From an uncultured Bacteroidota bacterium (GTDB lineage: Bacteria > Bacteroidota > Bacteroidia > Chitinophagales > Chitinophagaceae): a DNA stretch of 64,000 nt. The position numbers were made by a program, and so were the translations under genes. Below, in pieces: positions 1 to 8,574 of the stretch. The number at the start of each line of letters is the position of its first letter. The first letter of the stretch is position 1. The notes below the pieces were generated by a model. That model was not told the origin of the DNA. It saw nothing but the letters and a program-made list of their open reading frames with translations, and searched no databases. Where the stretch lies: the NCBI GenBank assembly GCA_903906365.1, contig CAIVKC010000064.1:1-64000 (forward strand). The letters run 5' to 3'.

Positions 1-1089
1 GTATTTTATAACAACCCGGCTAAAAAACAATACGAAAAGATCGCCATCGCCCGCTATGATGTGGGAGACCATATCAGGGCCGGCTGGGACATGCAGCGTT
101 TTCCCAACCAGTGGGACGCCCTGCTGGAAATCATTACGCGCTTAAATCCACGCAATATCGCCTTGGATTATTCCACCAGCTTTGCCCATGCCGACGGGCT
201 GGACCACACAGAATATACCGAACTGGTCTCCAAGCTGCCCGGCGCCTTCAAAAGCCGGGTCGTATCGGCCGAGAAACTGGCCATTGCCTGGCTGGAGACC
301 CGCACGGCGCGCGAGATGGAAATCTATCCCCGGCTCGTGGATATCACACACCGCATCATTGAAGAAGGGTTTTCCGACCGGGTCATCACAGCCGGCATCA
401 CCAGCACCGAGGACCTGGTCTGGTGGTTCCGGCAGAAAATAAGGGATATGGGCCTGGATACCTGGTTTCATCCATCGGTCTCCATCCAGCGAGATGACAG
501 CACCCGCTTTGATCACCTGGCCAGTTTTTCCAAATCAACCGGTGAAGACATCATCCGGGAAGGAGACCTCCTACACGTGGATATTGGCATTACCTACCTG
601 CGGCTCAATACCGATATCCAGGAACATGCCTATGTCCTGCGCCACGGGGAGACCGCGCTGCCCTTAAGTCTGCAAAAGGCCTTTGCCAGCGCCAACCGGC
701 TGCAGGAGATCCTGACCGGGCAGTTTAAGGAAGGAAAGACCGGCAACCAGATCCTGCATGATGCCCTGGCTCAGGCCAACCAGGAGGGTATCCACTCCTC
801 AATTTATACCCATCCCCTGGGCTACCACGGTCACGCGGCCGGGCCCACCATCGGGCTCTGGGACCAGCAGCAGGGGGTACCCGGCGCCGGGGATTTCCCG
901 GTACACAACCATACGGTCTACTCCATTGAACTCAATGCCGCCTCCCGGATCCCGGAATGGAATAAGGAAGTGCGCATGATGCTCGAAGAGGACGGCTACT
1001 TTGATGAAAAGGGATTCCGCTTCATCAGTGGCCGGCAAAAGGAAGTCTATGTCATCCCCCGCCTGCCCTCCAATATCTTCATTCAATAA
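1..1089 (+). CDS. M24-family metallopeptidase (Xaa-Pro aminopeptidase-like), 5' end cut by window
   Basis: The reading frame is open from base 1, so the true start lies upstream and the GTG at 61 is not the start. The fold is that of pita-bread (M24) peptidases, which cleave N-terminal Xaa-Pro bonds using two metal ions. An N-terminal creatinase-like part is followed by the catalytic part. Candidate metal ligands are visible in order: the Asp pair in HVDIGITY and LNTDIQE, His in GYHGHAAGP, Glu in YSIELNA, and Glu in the C-terminal GRQKEVYVI. There is no signal peptide in the visible part. A HAD hydrolase gene starts 14 bp after its stop, so the two are probably co-transcribed. The exact substrate cannot be told: some M24 proteins of this kind are aminopeptidases and some are amidohydrolases. 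Confidence 0.85.
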   Translation, partial: VFYNNPAKKQYEKIAIARYDVGDHIRAGWDMQRFPNQWDALLEIITRLNPRNIALDYSTSFAHADGLDHTEYTELVSKLPGAFKSRVVSAEKLAIAWLETRTAREMEIYPRLVDITHRIIEEGFSDRVITAGITSTEDLVWWFRQKIRDMGLDTWFHPSVSIQRDDSTRFDHLASFSKSTGEDIIREGDLLHVDIGITYLRLNTDIQEHAYVLRHGETALPLSLQKAFASANRLQEILTGQFKEGKTGNQILHDALAQANQEGIHSSIYTHPLGYHGHAAGPTIGLWDQQQGVPGAGDFPVHNHTVYSIELNAASRIPEWNKEVRMMLEEDGYFDEKGFRFISGRQKEVYVIPRLPSNIFIQ

Positions 1090-1102
1090 ATATAGCAACC
1101 AC

Positions 1103-1723
1103 ATGAAACCCATCAACACCATTGTATTTGACCTGGGCGGTGTCCTGGTAGACTGGAACCCCGATTACGTTTTTAAGAAAGTATTCAGCGACCCGGGGGA
1201 ACTGGAATGGTTTTACCAGAACGTTTGTACCGCCGACTGGAATGAAGAGCAGGATGCCGGCCGTACCCTGGAGGAAGCCACCGAAACCCTGGTTAAAAAA
1301 TTCCCCGATCATGAGGCCCATATCCGGATGTATTATGACCACTGGGAGGAAATGCTGGGGGGACCGATAGAAAAGACCGTGGCCCTTCTTTCGCACCTGA
1401 AGCATAAGACCGATTACCGGCTCTATGCACTCACCAACTGGAGCGCGGAGACCTTCCCCATTGCCCTGGGACGCTATGAGTTCCTGCACTGGTTCCACGG
1501 GAGGCTTGTTTCCGGGGAGGAAAAGATGCGCAAGCCCTTCAAAGAAATCTATGAATTACTGATTGCCCGCTTCGGCATAGACCCCACCACTTCAGTTTAT
1601 GTAGATGACAATTACCGCAACCTCGTGCCGGCCAAAGAACTCGGCTTCCGGGTGATCCATTTCCAGAGCCCCGAACAGTTTAAAAAGGAGCTGGAAGCGC
1701 TGGGCGTCGGTTTTGAAGATTGA
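1103..1723 (+). CDS. HAD-IA family hydrolase (YihX-like phosphatase)
   Basis: A 206-residue cytoplasmic HAD-superfamily hydrolase. I chose the ATG at 1103 because motif I (FDLGGVLVDWNP) begins a few residues later; the frame extends further upstream but overlaps the preceding gene. Motif I has the nucleophile Asp, but its second Asp is replaced by Gly (DLGGV), as in the YihX/HAD-IA variant group. Motif II is LTNWS, a conserved Lys lies in EEKMRKP, and the acidic motif IV is YVDDNYRN. These support a sugar-phosphate or related small-phosphomonoester phosphatase. It follows the M24 peptidase gene by 13 bp, suggesting one transcript, although no functional link is evident. The substrate is unknown. 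Confidence 0.88.
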   Translation: MKPINTIVFDLGGVLVDWNPDYVFKKVFSDPGELEWFYQNVCTADWNEEQDAGRTLEEATETLVKKFPDHEAHIRMYYDHWEEMLGGPIEKTVALLSHLKHKTDYRLYALTNWSAETFPIALGRYEFLHWFHGRLVSGEEKMRKPFKEIYELLIARFGIDPTTSVYVDDNYRNLVPAKELGFRVIHFQSPEQFKKELEALGVGFED

Positions 1724-1797
1724 TGCGCCCCGGGGAGGTATGCTCCCCGCTTGGTTTTCTCCAAAAGGAAGGATCAGTTGTTTAGACAATTACTGTA

Positions 1798-1830
1798 ACC
1801 GATCGGAAGCAGTGAGGGCTCCCGATCGGT
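1798..1830. repeat. 9-bp inverted repeat between convergent genes
   Basis: Arms ACCGATCGG (1798-1806) and CCGATCGGT (1822-1830) are perfectly complementary across a 15-nt loop. The hairpin lies between the convergent genes ending at 1723 and 1982, where a bidirectional terminator would be expected, but no clear U-tract follows on either strand. The 9-mer TTTAGACAA flanks it directly at 1781-1789 and 1838-1846. Confidence 0.4.
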
Positions 1831-1981
1831 ATACCCTTTAGACAAACCATGTATACCAACCCTGGCGAACAGTCATCTCTATAAAAACCGGACCAATTGG
1901 ACCCGGTCTCTCCGTATGATGGCCCAAGGGAGGTCCCTTTTACCTGGTTGGAAAAGCACCCTGGCCGGGGGGCCTGTTCAA

Positions 1982-2716
1982 TTACTCGGCCAATTGCATC
2001 GTCATTTTGCGGCCATTTACATTGATCTCCTGCTTCCAAAGCCTTCTATCCGTCTTGTCAAAATAATAGGTGCTTTCCCCGTTGGCGCCGCTTCCGATTT
2101 CATCGGTTACAGTAACCACCCATACCTTTCTGAGCCCGTTTTTCTCAGACTGGTAGGAACCGCTGGATACTTTCTTGATGGAAGCGCTGATTACCCCCAT
2201 TTTTGCCGCCGGGTTATAATCGTAAATCCGCAAATCCTGCGTATAGCCTTCCTGCAGTGGGAGCCAGCCTATCAACACGGGATACAGGTTGCTGTCAAAA
2301 TAGTCTGAATGGGTCGTATCCCGGATGATGACATTGGTTTTATTCATTAAATCCCTGTAATACCCAGTAACCACTTTACCAAAATGCAGTACCATCTCCC
2401 TTTGCATATTACGGGAAGCGTGCCAGACGGGCTGGAGGTTTTCCAGGCGTGCAACGCTTGAATCAATCCAGGGTGTTTTCATGTTGGCCAAATTCACTTC
2501 CGTTACTACGGTAAGTTTGTCCGCTTCCTTCAGGATCTGGGTGGTGACCCTGCCTATCTGTTTTGGCAGGCTGTCTTTGATCATATACCAATTCATCTCA
2601 TAGCTCGTGCTGTTCACAAGGGTTTTATCAAACACGATATTAGAAGGGGTTAAATAAGGTTGTGCCTTCCCTGCCAGGGTCAGGGCAGCGAGCATGGACA
2701 GAAATATCAATTTCAT
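1982..2716 (-). CDS. secreted protein of unknown function, DUF3108-like
   Basis: A 244-residue protein with an N-terminal signal peptide (MKLIFLSMLAALTLAGKAQ), so it is probably periplasmic or outer-membrane associated. I chose the ATG at 2716 because it gives a clean signal peptide; the frame extends to 2773 without improving it. The remainder is rich in predicted beta strands, with the pattern of a lipocalin-like barrel: alternating hydrophobic stretches, then TYYFDKTDRRLWKQE near the C-terminus, reminiscent of DUF3108-type proteins in which a salt or detergent-like ligand is read out. That assignment is a weak pattern match. It converges with the HAD gene and has no evident operon partner. 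Confidence 0.7.
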   Translation of the reverse strand: MKLIFLSMLAALTLAGKAQPYLTPSNIVFDKTLVNSTSYEMNWYMIKDSLPKQIGRVTTQILKEADKLTVVTEVNLANMKTPWIDSSVARLENLQPVWHASRNMQREMVLHFGKVVTGYYRDLMNKTNVIIRDTTHSDYFDSNLYPVLIGWLPLQEGYTQDLRIYDYNPAAKMGVISASIKKVSSGSYQSEKNGLRKVWVVTVTDEIGSGANGESTYYFDKTDRRLWKQEINVNGRKMTMQLAE

Positions 2717-2927
2717 AGATTTTTTTTCTCTAAAATAAATTGGAATGCCGCCAGCTATAAACCGTCTATCCATTTGCCTGATGAAATTTGACCAGCGGCA
2801 GGGGCCATGGCAGTGGGGGCGGTTCGCCTGTCCTGCTTTAGCCCTCCTGCTCCTTTTAAAAAGAGGCCTGACTTCTCCTTTCCAGCATGGAATAAAAGCT
2901 TCCTATTCGCGTAGCCGGGGCTGTCAG

Positions 2928-2972
2928 AAAAAAAAGGCGGTAAAGGGGCTTTATACGCTCCGCTTTACCGCC
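2928..2972 (-). terminator. intrinsic terminator downstream of the WXXGXW gene
   Basis: On the minus strand a 10-bp perfect stem (GGCGGTAAAG/CTTTACCGCC, 2936-2945 and 2963-2972) is followed by eight U residues (A-run 2928-2935 on the plus strand). It lies 43 bp beyond the stop of the WXXGXW gene, in the correct orientation. Confidence 0.85.
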
Positions 2973-3014
2973 AGGCTAATTACTTAAGCTATGTTTTGAG
3001 TGGCTGGGAGCAGG

Positions 3015-3789
3015 TCAGATCCAGTCCCAGTGGCCGCCAATCCAGTACCAGCCGCCATCCTGGCGCAGGTGCCAGTAACCTCTAACCCAGTTGCGGTGGG
3101 GATCCCGGAGATTCCAGTAGCCAGGCTTCCAGGAAAAGCCGTTGTTATTCCAGACCCATTCCCCTTCGATCCATACATGGCGGGGTGAAGGAGCAGGCGG
3201 CCTGCTATAGATGGGTTCCGGCGGAGGCGCACTCACATATACGTTATCAGGTATGCGTTTCCAGTAACCGCGTATCCAATACCATTCCCCATCGGGCCAT
3301 TGGGCCCAGTGGCCTTTGACAAAGTATTTATTGGGATCGGGCACTACCCAGTACCCTGTCTGGTAGGCATAGTGGTTATTCTGCCATATCCAATCCCCTT
3401 CCACCCAAAGGTGCCTGGGTGATGGCTTGGGCGGGCGCAGGTAATAGGGTTCCGGCATCCAGTTTCCCACGCCGATATGGGGGATCGGTTTCCAGTAACC
3501 GGGCTGCCAATAGGAACTGCCGTCGGGGGTTATGCTTCCACTCGCCCCTCACCCAGATATGGTCTTTCTCCGGGACGGTCCAGTAACCGGGTTTATGGCG
3601 GTAATGGTCTCCTTCCGGCACCCATTCGCCGTCGATCCAGACATGGTTGACCGAGGGCGGAAGGGGCCTTTCGTAATAGGGTTCAGGCGGGATGATCTTA
3701 ATAGAAAAACTGATCTGGGCTTCTGCCTGCTTCAGCAAGAGTGTAAAAAACAGCAGTGCGGATAAAAACAATAAGGTCTTTTTTTTCAT
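3015..3789 (-). pseudogene. WXXGXW-repeat secreted protein, frameshifted in a C5 tract
   Basis: Two overlapping minus-strand frames together encode one protein. The 5' part starts at 3789 with a signal peptide (MKKKTLLFLSALLFFTLLL..AEA) and carries the units YYERPLPPSVNHVWIDGEW, GYWTVPEKDH and WVRGEWKHNP. It then goes out of frame. The 3' part continues the same pattern in the next frame (PDGSSYWQPGYW, WVEGDW, FVKGHW, WIRGYW, WVRGYW, WIGGHW) down to the stop at 3015. The join lies in a run of five C (3525-3529 on the plus strand as G5); three or six would restore the frame, and three would match the spacing W-x3-P-D-G of the other units. WXXGXW repeats occur in secreted Bacteroidota and proteobacterial proteins of unknown role. 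Sequencing error, phase variation and true decay cannot be separated here. Confidence 0.8.
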
Positions 3790-4304
3790 TGTTGCGGTTT
3801 TAGAAATAAACAATCCTGGGTTTACACCCATTGGAAAGGCTAAAATATTTATTTATACATCAGGTGAAAATAAATGTCTGTTACTTTTCAATTTGTTAAC
3901 AAGCGGGGCTGTTTCTCTCAGCGAACAAGGCTTCCATATGTGATGTTAGATAATTTTTTTTCTATATATGCTTTTCATATAACTCCGGGTCAGTACTTTA
4001 ACTGAATTGGGTAACCGGAATGAAAGGGATGGAACATAGTTTTGTTAGCCTCTCAGCCATCGCTTTAATAAAATTCCGGCCGGATATCCATACACTGTAA
4101 GCGGGATTTGGCTTTGAATGGCTCTTCATCTTTGAAAAATAAAAACAGGAAGCGATCAGGGCTGCCTTAAAGCAGCGGATTTTTGACTAATTATATTAAA
4201 ATTTCTCTGCACCCATAATCTACAATGACGGATTGATTTTAAAAGACTTCATTTCCATCTGCTTAGTTTTTGATTGGACAGAAATACATTATATTTATTG
4301 TCAT
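3790..4304. other. intergenic region upstream of two divergent genes
   Basis: No convincing gene is present. The region separates the divergent WXXGXW gene and DUF4838 gene, so it must hold both promoters. A weak Bacteroidota-type promoter (TTTG 4269-4272, 17-nt spacer, TATATTTA 4290-4297, one mismatch to TAnnTTTG) lies just before the chosen start at 4305, implying a very short leader. Confidence 0.4.
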
Positions 4305-6137
4305 ATGATAAAGCATCCCCGAATCTACTCATGCCTGCCTGCAGGTTATATTAAGGCCGCCTTCCTGATGGTTATGCTCTTTACTTTTTTTTGCCCCTGG
4401 CAGTCACGGGTTTATGGTAATGCCCGGGGGGACCAGCCTGAATATATCCTGTTTTCCAATCACCGGACCAGTTACTGCATCTGGCTGGGGGCGCAAGCCT
4501 CCCCTTCGGAGAAGTGGGCTGCCAAAGAACTGCATCACTGGCTTGAGCAGATCAGTGGGGCGGATTTTCCAATCCTACAGGCCGATCAGTCCGGAACCAC
4601 GGCAGCATCAGGCCCGCGAATAATTCTAGGTTACAATGAACTGGTCAAAGCAAAACTAAACATCCCCCTCCCTGCTCCCGCCGATGAATCCTTCCGCTAC
4701 CTGAGTGAGGGAGGCGATATCATGATTTTTGGCGGCAGGGAGCGTGGTACCCTCTATGGCGTGATGGCCTTCCTGGAAAATGAATTGGGTTGCCGCTGGT
4801 ACACCCCGGCTGTTTCGGTGATACCCCCAAGAGAGGAGCTCAGGTTCTCCCATTATGACCGGACTGAATCACCGGGCGTACGGGTACGAAATGACTTTTA
4901 TTTCGAGGCCTTTGATACGCTCTGGGCTGCCCGCAACCGGATGAACGGACGGATGGGTTATGTCAACCAGCCCGGCGGGGTGGAAGCCTACTGGGCCGTG
5001 CATACTTTTTATCCCCTGGTCCCCCCTGATGAATTCTTCGGCAAACACCCGGAATATTATAGTTTGGTAAACGGAAAAAGGACCCATGAATCGGCCCAGT
5101 TATGCCTGACCAACCCGCATGTGCTCTCCATCATAATAGACCGCATCAAAAAACGCATGCGGGAAAGCCCCGAATACCTGATCTATGACGTATCGCAGAA
5201 CGATAATTTCAACCCCTGTCAGTGCGATAAGTGCCAGCGGATTGTCCGTGAGGAGCAAAGCGAATCGGGGCTCATCATCTGGTTTGTCAACCAGGTGGCA
5301 GCGGCGGTGGAAAAGGAATTCCCGGATAAATACATCGGTACCCTGGCCTACCAGTATACCCGGACCCCGCCCAGGAACATCCGGCCCCGTGCCAATGTCG
5401 TGGTACGACTATGCCCGATTGAAGCCTGCGTGGCCCATGACCTGAAATCCTGCCCACAGAATCAATCCTTTATGCACGACCTGCTGGGCTGGTCCTCACT
5501 GGCCCCGCATTTATACATCTGGGACTATGTGGTCAATTTCAGCAATTATGTCATGCCCTACCCCAACATCCAGGTATTGCAGTCCAATATCCAGACCTTC
5601 CGGGACAACCATGCCATCGGTATTATGGAACAGGCTGCCTACCAGAGCCGGGGCGGGGAATTCGCTGAACTCAAATCTTATCTGATTTCCAAATTACTAT
5701 GGAACCCGGAAGCAAACACAGAAGACATCATCCGTGATTTTATGGACGGCTATTACGGCAGATCCGGCCGCTATATCCGGGCCTACCTGAACCTGCTGCA
5801 GGCCAGGATAACCCCGCAAACCCATATGCATATCGGCATAACTCCCCAGGACAGCCTGTTCACAGATGACCTGGTCACCAGCTCACTTAAATTGTTTGAA
5901 CAGGCAAAGACAGTGGCGGATAATGAAGATATATTCAAAAGGGTGGAAATGGCATCCCTTCCCATTCTATTTTTGCACTGCATGCGCAGTCCCGCCGCTG
6001 CCCGTAATGATGGCAGCTATCAAACCTTTTTGCGAGTGGCGAACAGGGAAAAAGTACTGTATTATAAAGAAGCCGATGCAAATGAAGTGGAAAGGGACCG
6101 CAGACAGTTTATGGAGCAAGTTGAAAAGGCAAATTGA
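4305..6137 (+). CDS. DUF4838 domain-containing secreted protein (glycosidase-like)
   Basis: About 610 residues. I chose the ATG at 4305 (MIKHPRIYSC) because it gives an N-terminal hydrophobic segment (AAFLMVMLFTFFCPW) suitable as a signal anchor or signal peptide; the frame opens at 4233. Residues about 40-170 resemble the N-terminal alpha/beta domain found before family GH67/GH20-like barrels (KWAAKELHHWLEQISG, then GRERGTLYGVMAFLE). The central part is typical DUF4838: VSQNDNFNPCQCDKCQ with a Cys cluster, then WFVNQVAAAVEKEFPDK and LAYQYTRTPP, the layout of a TIM-barrel glycosidase. Family members are commonly in polysaccharide loci, but no activity is established from this sequence. No partner gene is adjacent. 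Confidence 0.85.
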   Translation: MIKHPRIYSCLPAGYIKAAFLMVMLFTFFCPWQSRVYGNARGDQPEYILFSNHRTSYCIWLGAQASPSEKWAAKELHHWLEQISGADFPILQADQSGTTAASGPRIILGYNELVKAKLNIPLPAPADESFRYLSEGGDIMIFGGRERGTLYGVMAFLENELGCRWYTPAVSVIPPREELRFSHYDRTESPGVRVRNDFYFEAFDTLWAARNRMNGRMGYVNQPGGVEAYWAVHTFYPLVPPDEFFGKHPEYYSLVNGKRTHESAQLCLTNPHVLSIIIDRIKKRMRESPEYLIYDVSQNDNFNPCQCDKCQRIVREEQSESGLIIWFVNQVAAAVEKEFPDKYIGTLAYQYTRTPPRNIRPRANVVVRLCPIEACVAHDLKSCPQNQSFMHDLLGWSSLAPHLYIWDYVVNFSNYVMPYPNIQVLQSNIQTFRDNHAIGIMEQAAYQSRGGEFAELKSYLISKLLWNPEANTEDIIRDFMDGYYGRSGRYIRAYLNLLQARITPQTHMHIGITPQDSLFTDDLVTSSLKLFEQAKTVADNEDIFKRVEMASLPILFLHCMRSPAAARNDGSYQTFLRVANREKVLYYKEADANEVERDRRQFMEQVEKAN

Positions 6138-6452
6138 GGTCATACATCCGCTACATCATGAAGAATTAACAAATAAACAAATGATGAAAGCCAATAATTC
6201 TTGACCTTTCAATTACCAGGCCTTGATGAAAATGGGCCAACAAAAAAGACCCAAACATTAAAATCACCCAGCATAACACCTTTTAATATCCATAACAGAC
6301 ACGGAAACCGGGAAAAGCTAATATACCTCCTAAAATACCGCTAAAACACGGGGCTCTTGGGGGTAAAGGAGGGAATACATTTGTAAATAAATAATAACCA
6401 TAAAATCATTGTAGATTTAATTTGCATTTTTTAACCCCTAAACCTTCTAGTT
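6138..6452. other. AT-rich intergenic region before signalling cassette 1
   Basis: No gene was found. The last 100 bases are strongly AT-rich and must hold the promoter of the cassette starting at 6453. TTAATTTG at 6417-6424 is one mismatch from the TAnnTTTG element, but no good upstream element is spaced correctly. Confidence 0.35.
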
Positions 6453-7088
6453 ATGAATTCCGCTTTGTCCCTTTCCCGCTCTCTACTATTGCTATTAATT
6501 TTATATACCCTGTTTTGCTTCTCATGTACCCAACAGGGTCCAGTAAAACTTACCCATGAAGACTCTTTATCCATCTATAACGAAATGGCAAAATTACAAA
6601 AACAGGACACTTTCTATTTCGGGTCACCAAGCACGCCGGAGGACCAAAAAAGTGTTTCCAAACGCCTGCAATTATTTTCCACCCCAATACCCCCAGATTC
6701 AGCTTGGACCTTGGTTAATAACTATAAGAATAGTCCAATAAAGGAGTTTAAGGTATTTAATCCTACCCAGCAAACAACCGTTAATCTGGTTGCCTTCGAA
6801 ATTGACAGCAAAATCAAAAATGTCTTAAGTGACCCCAATGTAAGCGGCTTAAGAGTGTACCTTGGAAAACGAGGGGAAGATGGCTTTTACACTTTGGTCT
6901 TTATACCCAAAGATACATCTGGTAATAATTATTTTTCTTCCACAAGCCCCACCACTACGACTGCTGTTTCCCCATTCGACTGGAATTTACCTTGTCCTTA
7001 CAATTGCCCTCCAGGAACTTCAGGGCAGGCTTTTGGAGACAATGGAACTCCCAAACCGAGTGGTGCTATAAGCGTCACAAAGCATTAA
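6453..7088 (+). CDS. lipoprotein, first gene of signalling cassette 1 (unknown family)
   Basis: A 211-residue protein with a lipoprotein signal: a hydrophobic stretch LLLLLILYTLFCFSC ending in the acylated Cys (residue 25), followed by TQQGP. The mature part has a core NVSGLRVYLGKRG then YTLVFIPKD, and ends with a Cys- and Pro-rich tail (PCPYNCPPGTSG). The same core arrangement (VTGLRVYFVRYP.. LSLAFVPVKD, and CPPKC tail) is found in the gene at 26452, which also precedes a multi-TM protein, a histidine kinase and a LuxR-type regulator. I do not recognise a named family. The position suggests a periplasm- or surface-exposed component of a signalling unit with the next three genes, which follow at 11, 17 and 18 bp. 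Confidence 0.75.
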   Translation: MNSALSLSRSLLLLLILYTLFCFSCTQQGPVKLTHEDSLSIYNEMAKLQKQDTFYFGSPSTPEDQKSVSKRLQLFSTPIPPDSAWTLVNNYKNSPIKEFKVFNPTQQTTVNLVAFEIDSKIKNVLSDPNVSGLRVYLGKRGEDGFYTLVFIPKDTSGNNYFSSTSPTTTTAVSPFDWNLPCPYNCPPGTSGQAFGDNGTPKPSGAISVTKH

Positions 7089-7099
7089 AAACCTGATTA

Positions 7100-7762
7100 A
7101 TGATTAAAAACATCATTTACGAACTGGTGTTGTTGGCTGGTTGCCTGAATGGAGGATTCAATTTCAAAAAATTGAGCCCTCCATTCAGGTTTTTACTATA
7201 CCTGCTTATTCTGACCTTCATAACCGAGACATTCGCTTATTATGCAGCCATTCGATGGCGGAATAATTTGCTGATTTACAATCTATATACCCCACTGCAT
7301 TTCATTATAGTAAGTTCGGCCTATTACCGGCTGATTAATCTTCCTTTTTTCAAAAGGGGCATTCGATGGCTTTGCGTTTTATTTGTCCTTTATTCAGCTT
7401 TCGTCATCTATGTAAATTTTCGTCACAATGAATTTCCATTTGTGCTCATAATAGCAGATAGTATTATCATAGTTATTTACTCAGTTACTCTTTTTTATCA
7501 AATGGTCCGAAACCCCGTTAAAAAGAGCCTGCTTGCGGATGCTGTCTTCTGGTTTAATGCCAGTATGTTGATTTTTTTTACAAGTAGTTTCATGTTTTGG
7601 ATTTCTTACCGGTACCTAGCAGTGCATCATCAGTCGCTTATACAAATTTTTTATACGTTTCTGTCTATTTTGAACATCTTAAATTACAGTCTCTTAGGAT
7701 TGTCTCTTTACTTGGAGGCCAGGCAAAATAATACTTTGGCTTCGACTATAAATGTTAACTAA
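7100..7762 (+). CDS. multi-TM membrane protein of signalling cassette 1
   Basis: A 220-residue integral membrane protein. About six or seven hydrophobic segments are visible: residues about 5-20, 30-48, 62-80, 88-106, 115-135, 150-172 and 182-205. The features shared with the 220-residue protein at 26925 are the same length, an ITETFAYY/LVETAANI segment after TM2, a following NNLLIYNLY/NHFLFNLSE stretch, and D-A/P-x-FW (LLADAVFWFNA versus RDPAFWISL). I do not recognise a named family. The adjacent kinase has only one TM helix and no sensor domain, so this protein is the natural candidate for the sensing or signal-transfer component. That role is inferred from context only. Confidence 0.75.
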   Translation: MIKNIIYELVLLAGCLNGGFNFKKLSPPFRFLLYLLILTFITETFAYYAAIRWRNNLLIYNLYTPLHFIIVSSAYYRLINLPFFKRGIRWLCVLFVLYSAFVIYVNFRHNEFPFVLIIADSIIIVIYSVTLFYQMVRNPVKKSLLADAVFWFNASMLIFFTSSFMFWISYRYLAVHHQSLIQIFYTFLSILNILNYSLLGLSLYLEARQNNTLASTINVN

Positions 7763-7779
7763 ACTGTAGCTGCTGAAAA

Positions 7780-8556
7780 ATGGACTCGGAATTAGCGATA
7801 ATATTATTTTCAGCGATTGCATTCTTTATTCTGTTAGGAGTTTCCCTCTTACTTTTTGTATTGTATTATCAAAAAAAACATTTTCAATTCATCTCCGAAA
7901 AAGATTCGTTAAAAACAACCTTTCAAAGAGAGTTGCTCAATACCCAGCTTGAAATCCAGGAACAGACCCTAAAATATATTTCGCAGGAAATCCACGATAA
8001 TATTGGACAAATATTAAGCCTTGCCAAACTCCATTTGGCTACCGCAAATATTGATAAGCCTGAATCACTGCAACAAAAAATAGAAGATTCAAAGCAACTT
8101 GTCGGAAAAGCCATACAGGATCTTAGGGATTTATCAAAGAGCCTAAATACCGACTATATTGCACAAGTGGGGTTTGCCCGTTCCATAGAATATGAACTGG
8201 AAATGATTAAAAAAACGGGGTCTTTTGACACTGAAATAAATATCGAAGGACCCATTCAAAAAATAGAGTCCCAAAGGGAATTAATTCTATTTCGTATTAT
8301 TCAGGAGATATTGAATAATATAATCAAACATTCGAAAGCCACTTTAATAACTACCAGGATCCAATATCTTCCTGCCGAAATAAATATTTCCATCAAGGAT
8401 AACGGCATGGGATTTAATGTAGAGGATTCCCTGAATACCCACGCAGGGCTTGGAATCAAAAATATGTATAACCGAACCTCCCTGATTGGTGGGAATTTCC
8501 AAATAAACAGCATAGTTGGTCTTGGAACAACCATTCAGATAAATTTGCCAATATAG
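7780..8556 (+). CDS. sensor histidine kinase (HisKA_3/LytS-NarX type) of cassette 1
   Basis: A 258-residue kinase with one N-terminal TM helix (residues about 5-30), a short coiled coil, then the phosphoacceptor region SQEIHDNIGQILSLAK with His72, typical of the HisKA_3 group paired with NarL-type regulators. The ATPase domain follows: N box EILNNIIKHSKA, G1 DNGMGF, G2 GLGIKNM. There is no periplasmic sensor domain and no PAS or GAF domain, so input must come through the TM helix or a partner, probably the multi-TM protein just upstream. The regulator gene begins 18 bp downstream. It is expected to autophosphorylate on His72 and pass the phosphoryl group to Asp57 of the next protein. Confidence 0.93.
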   Translation: MDSELAIILFSAIAFFILLGVSLLLFVLYYQKKHFQFISEKDSLKTTFQRELLNTQLEIQEQTLKYISQEIHDNIGQILSLAKLHLATANIDKPESLQQKIEDSKQLVGKAIQDLRDLSKSLNTDYIAQVGFARSIEYELEMIKKTGSFDTEINIEGPIQKIESQRELILFRIIQEILNNIIKHSKATLITTRIQYLPAEINISIKDNGMGFNVEDSLNTHAGLGIKNMYNRTSLIGGNFQINSIVGLGTTIQINLPI

Positions 8557-8574
8557 TTTTTAAAAAATTATAAT

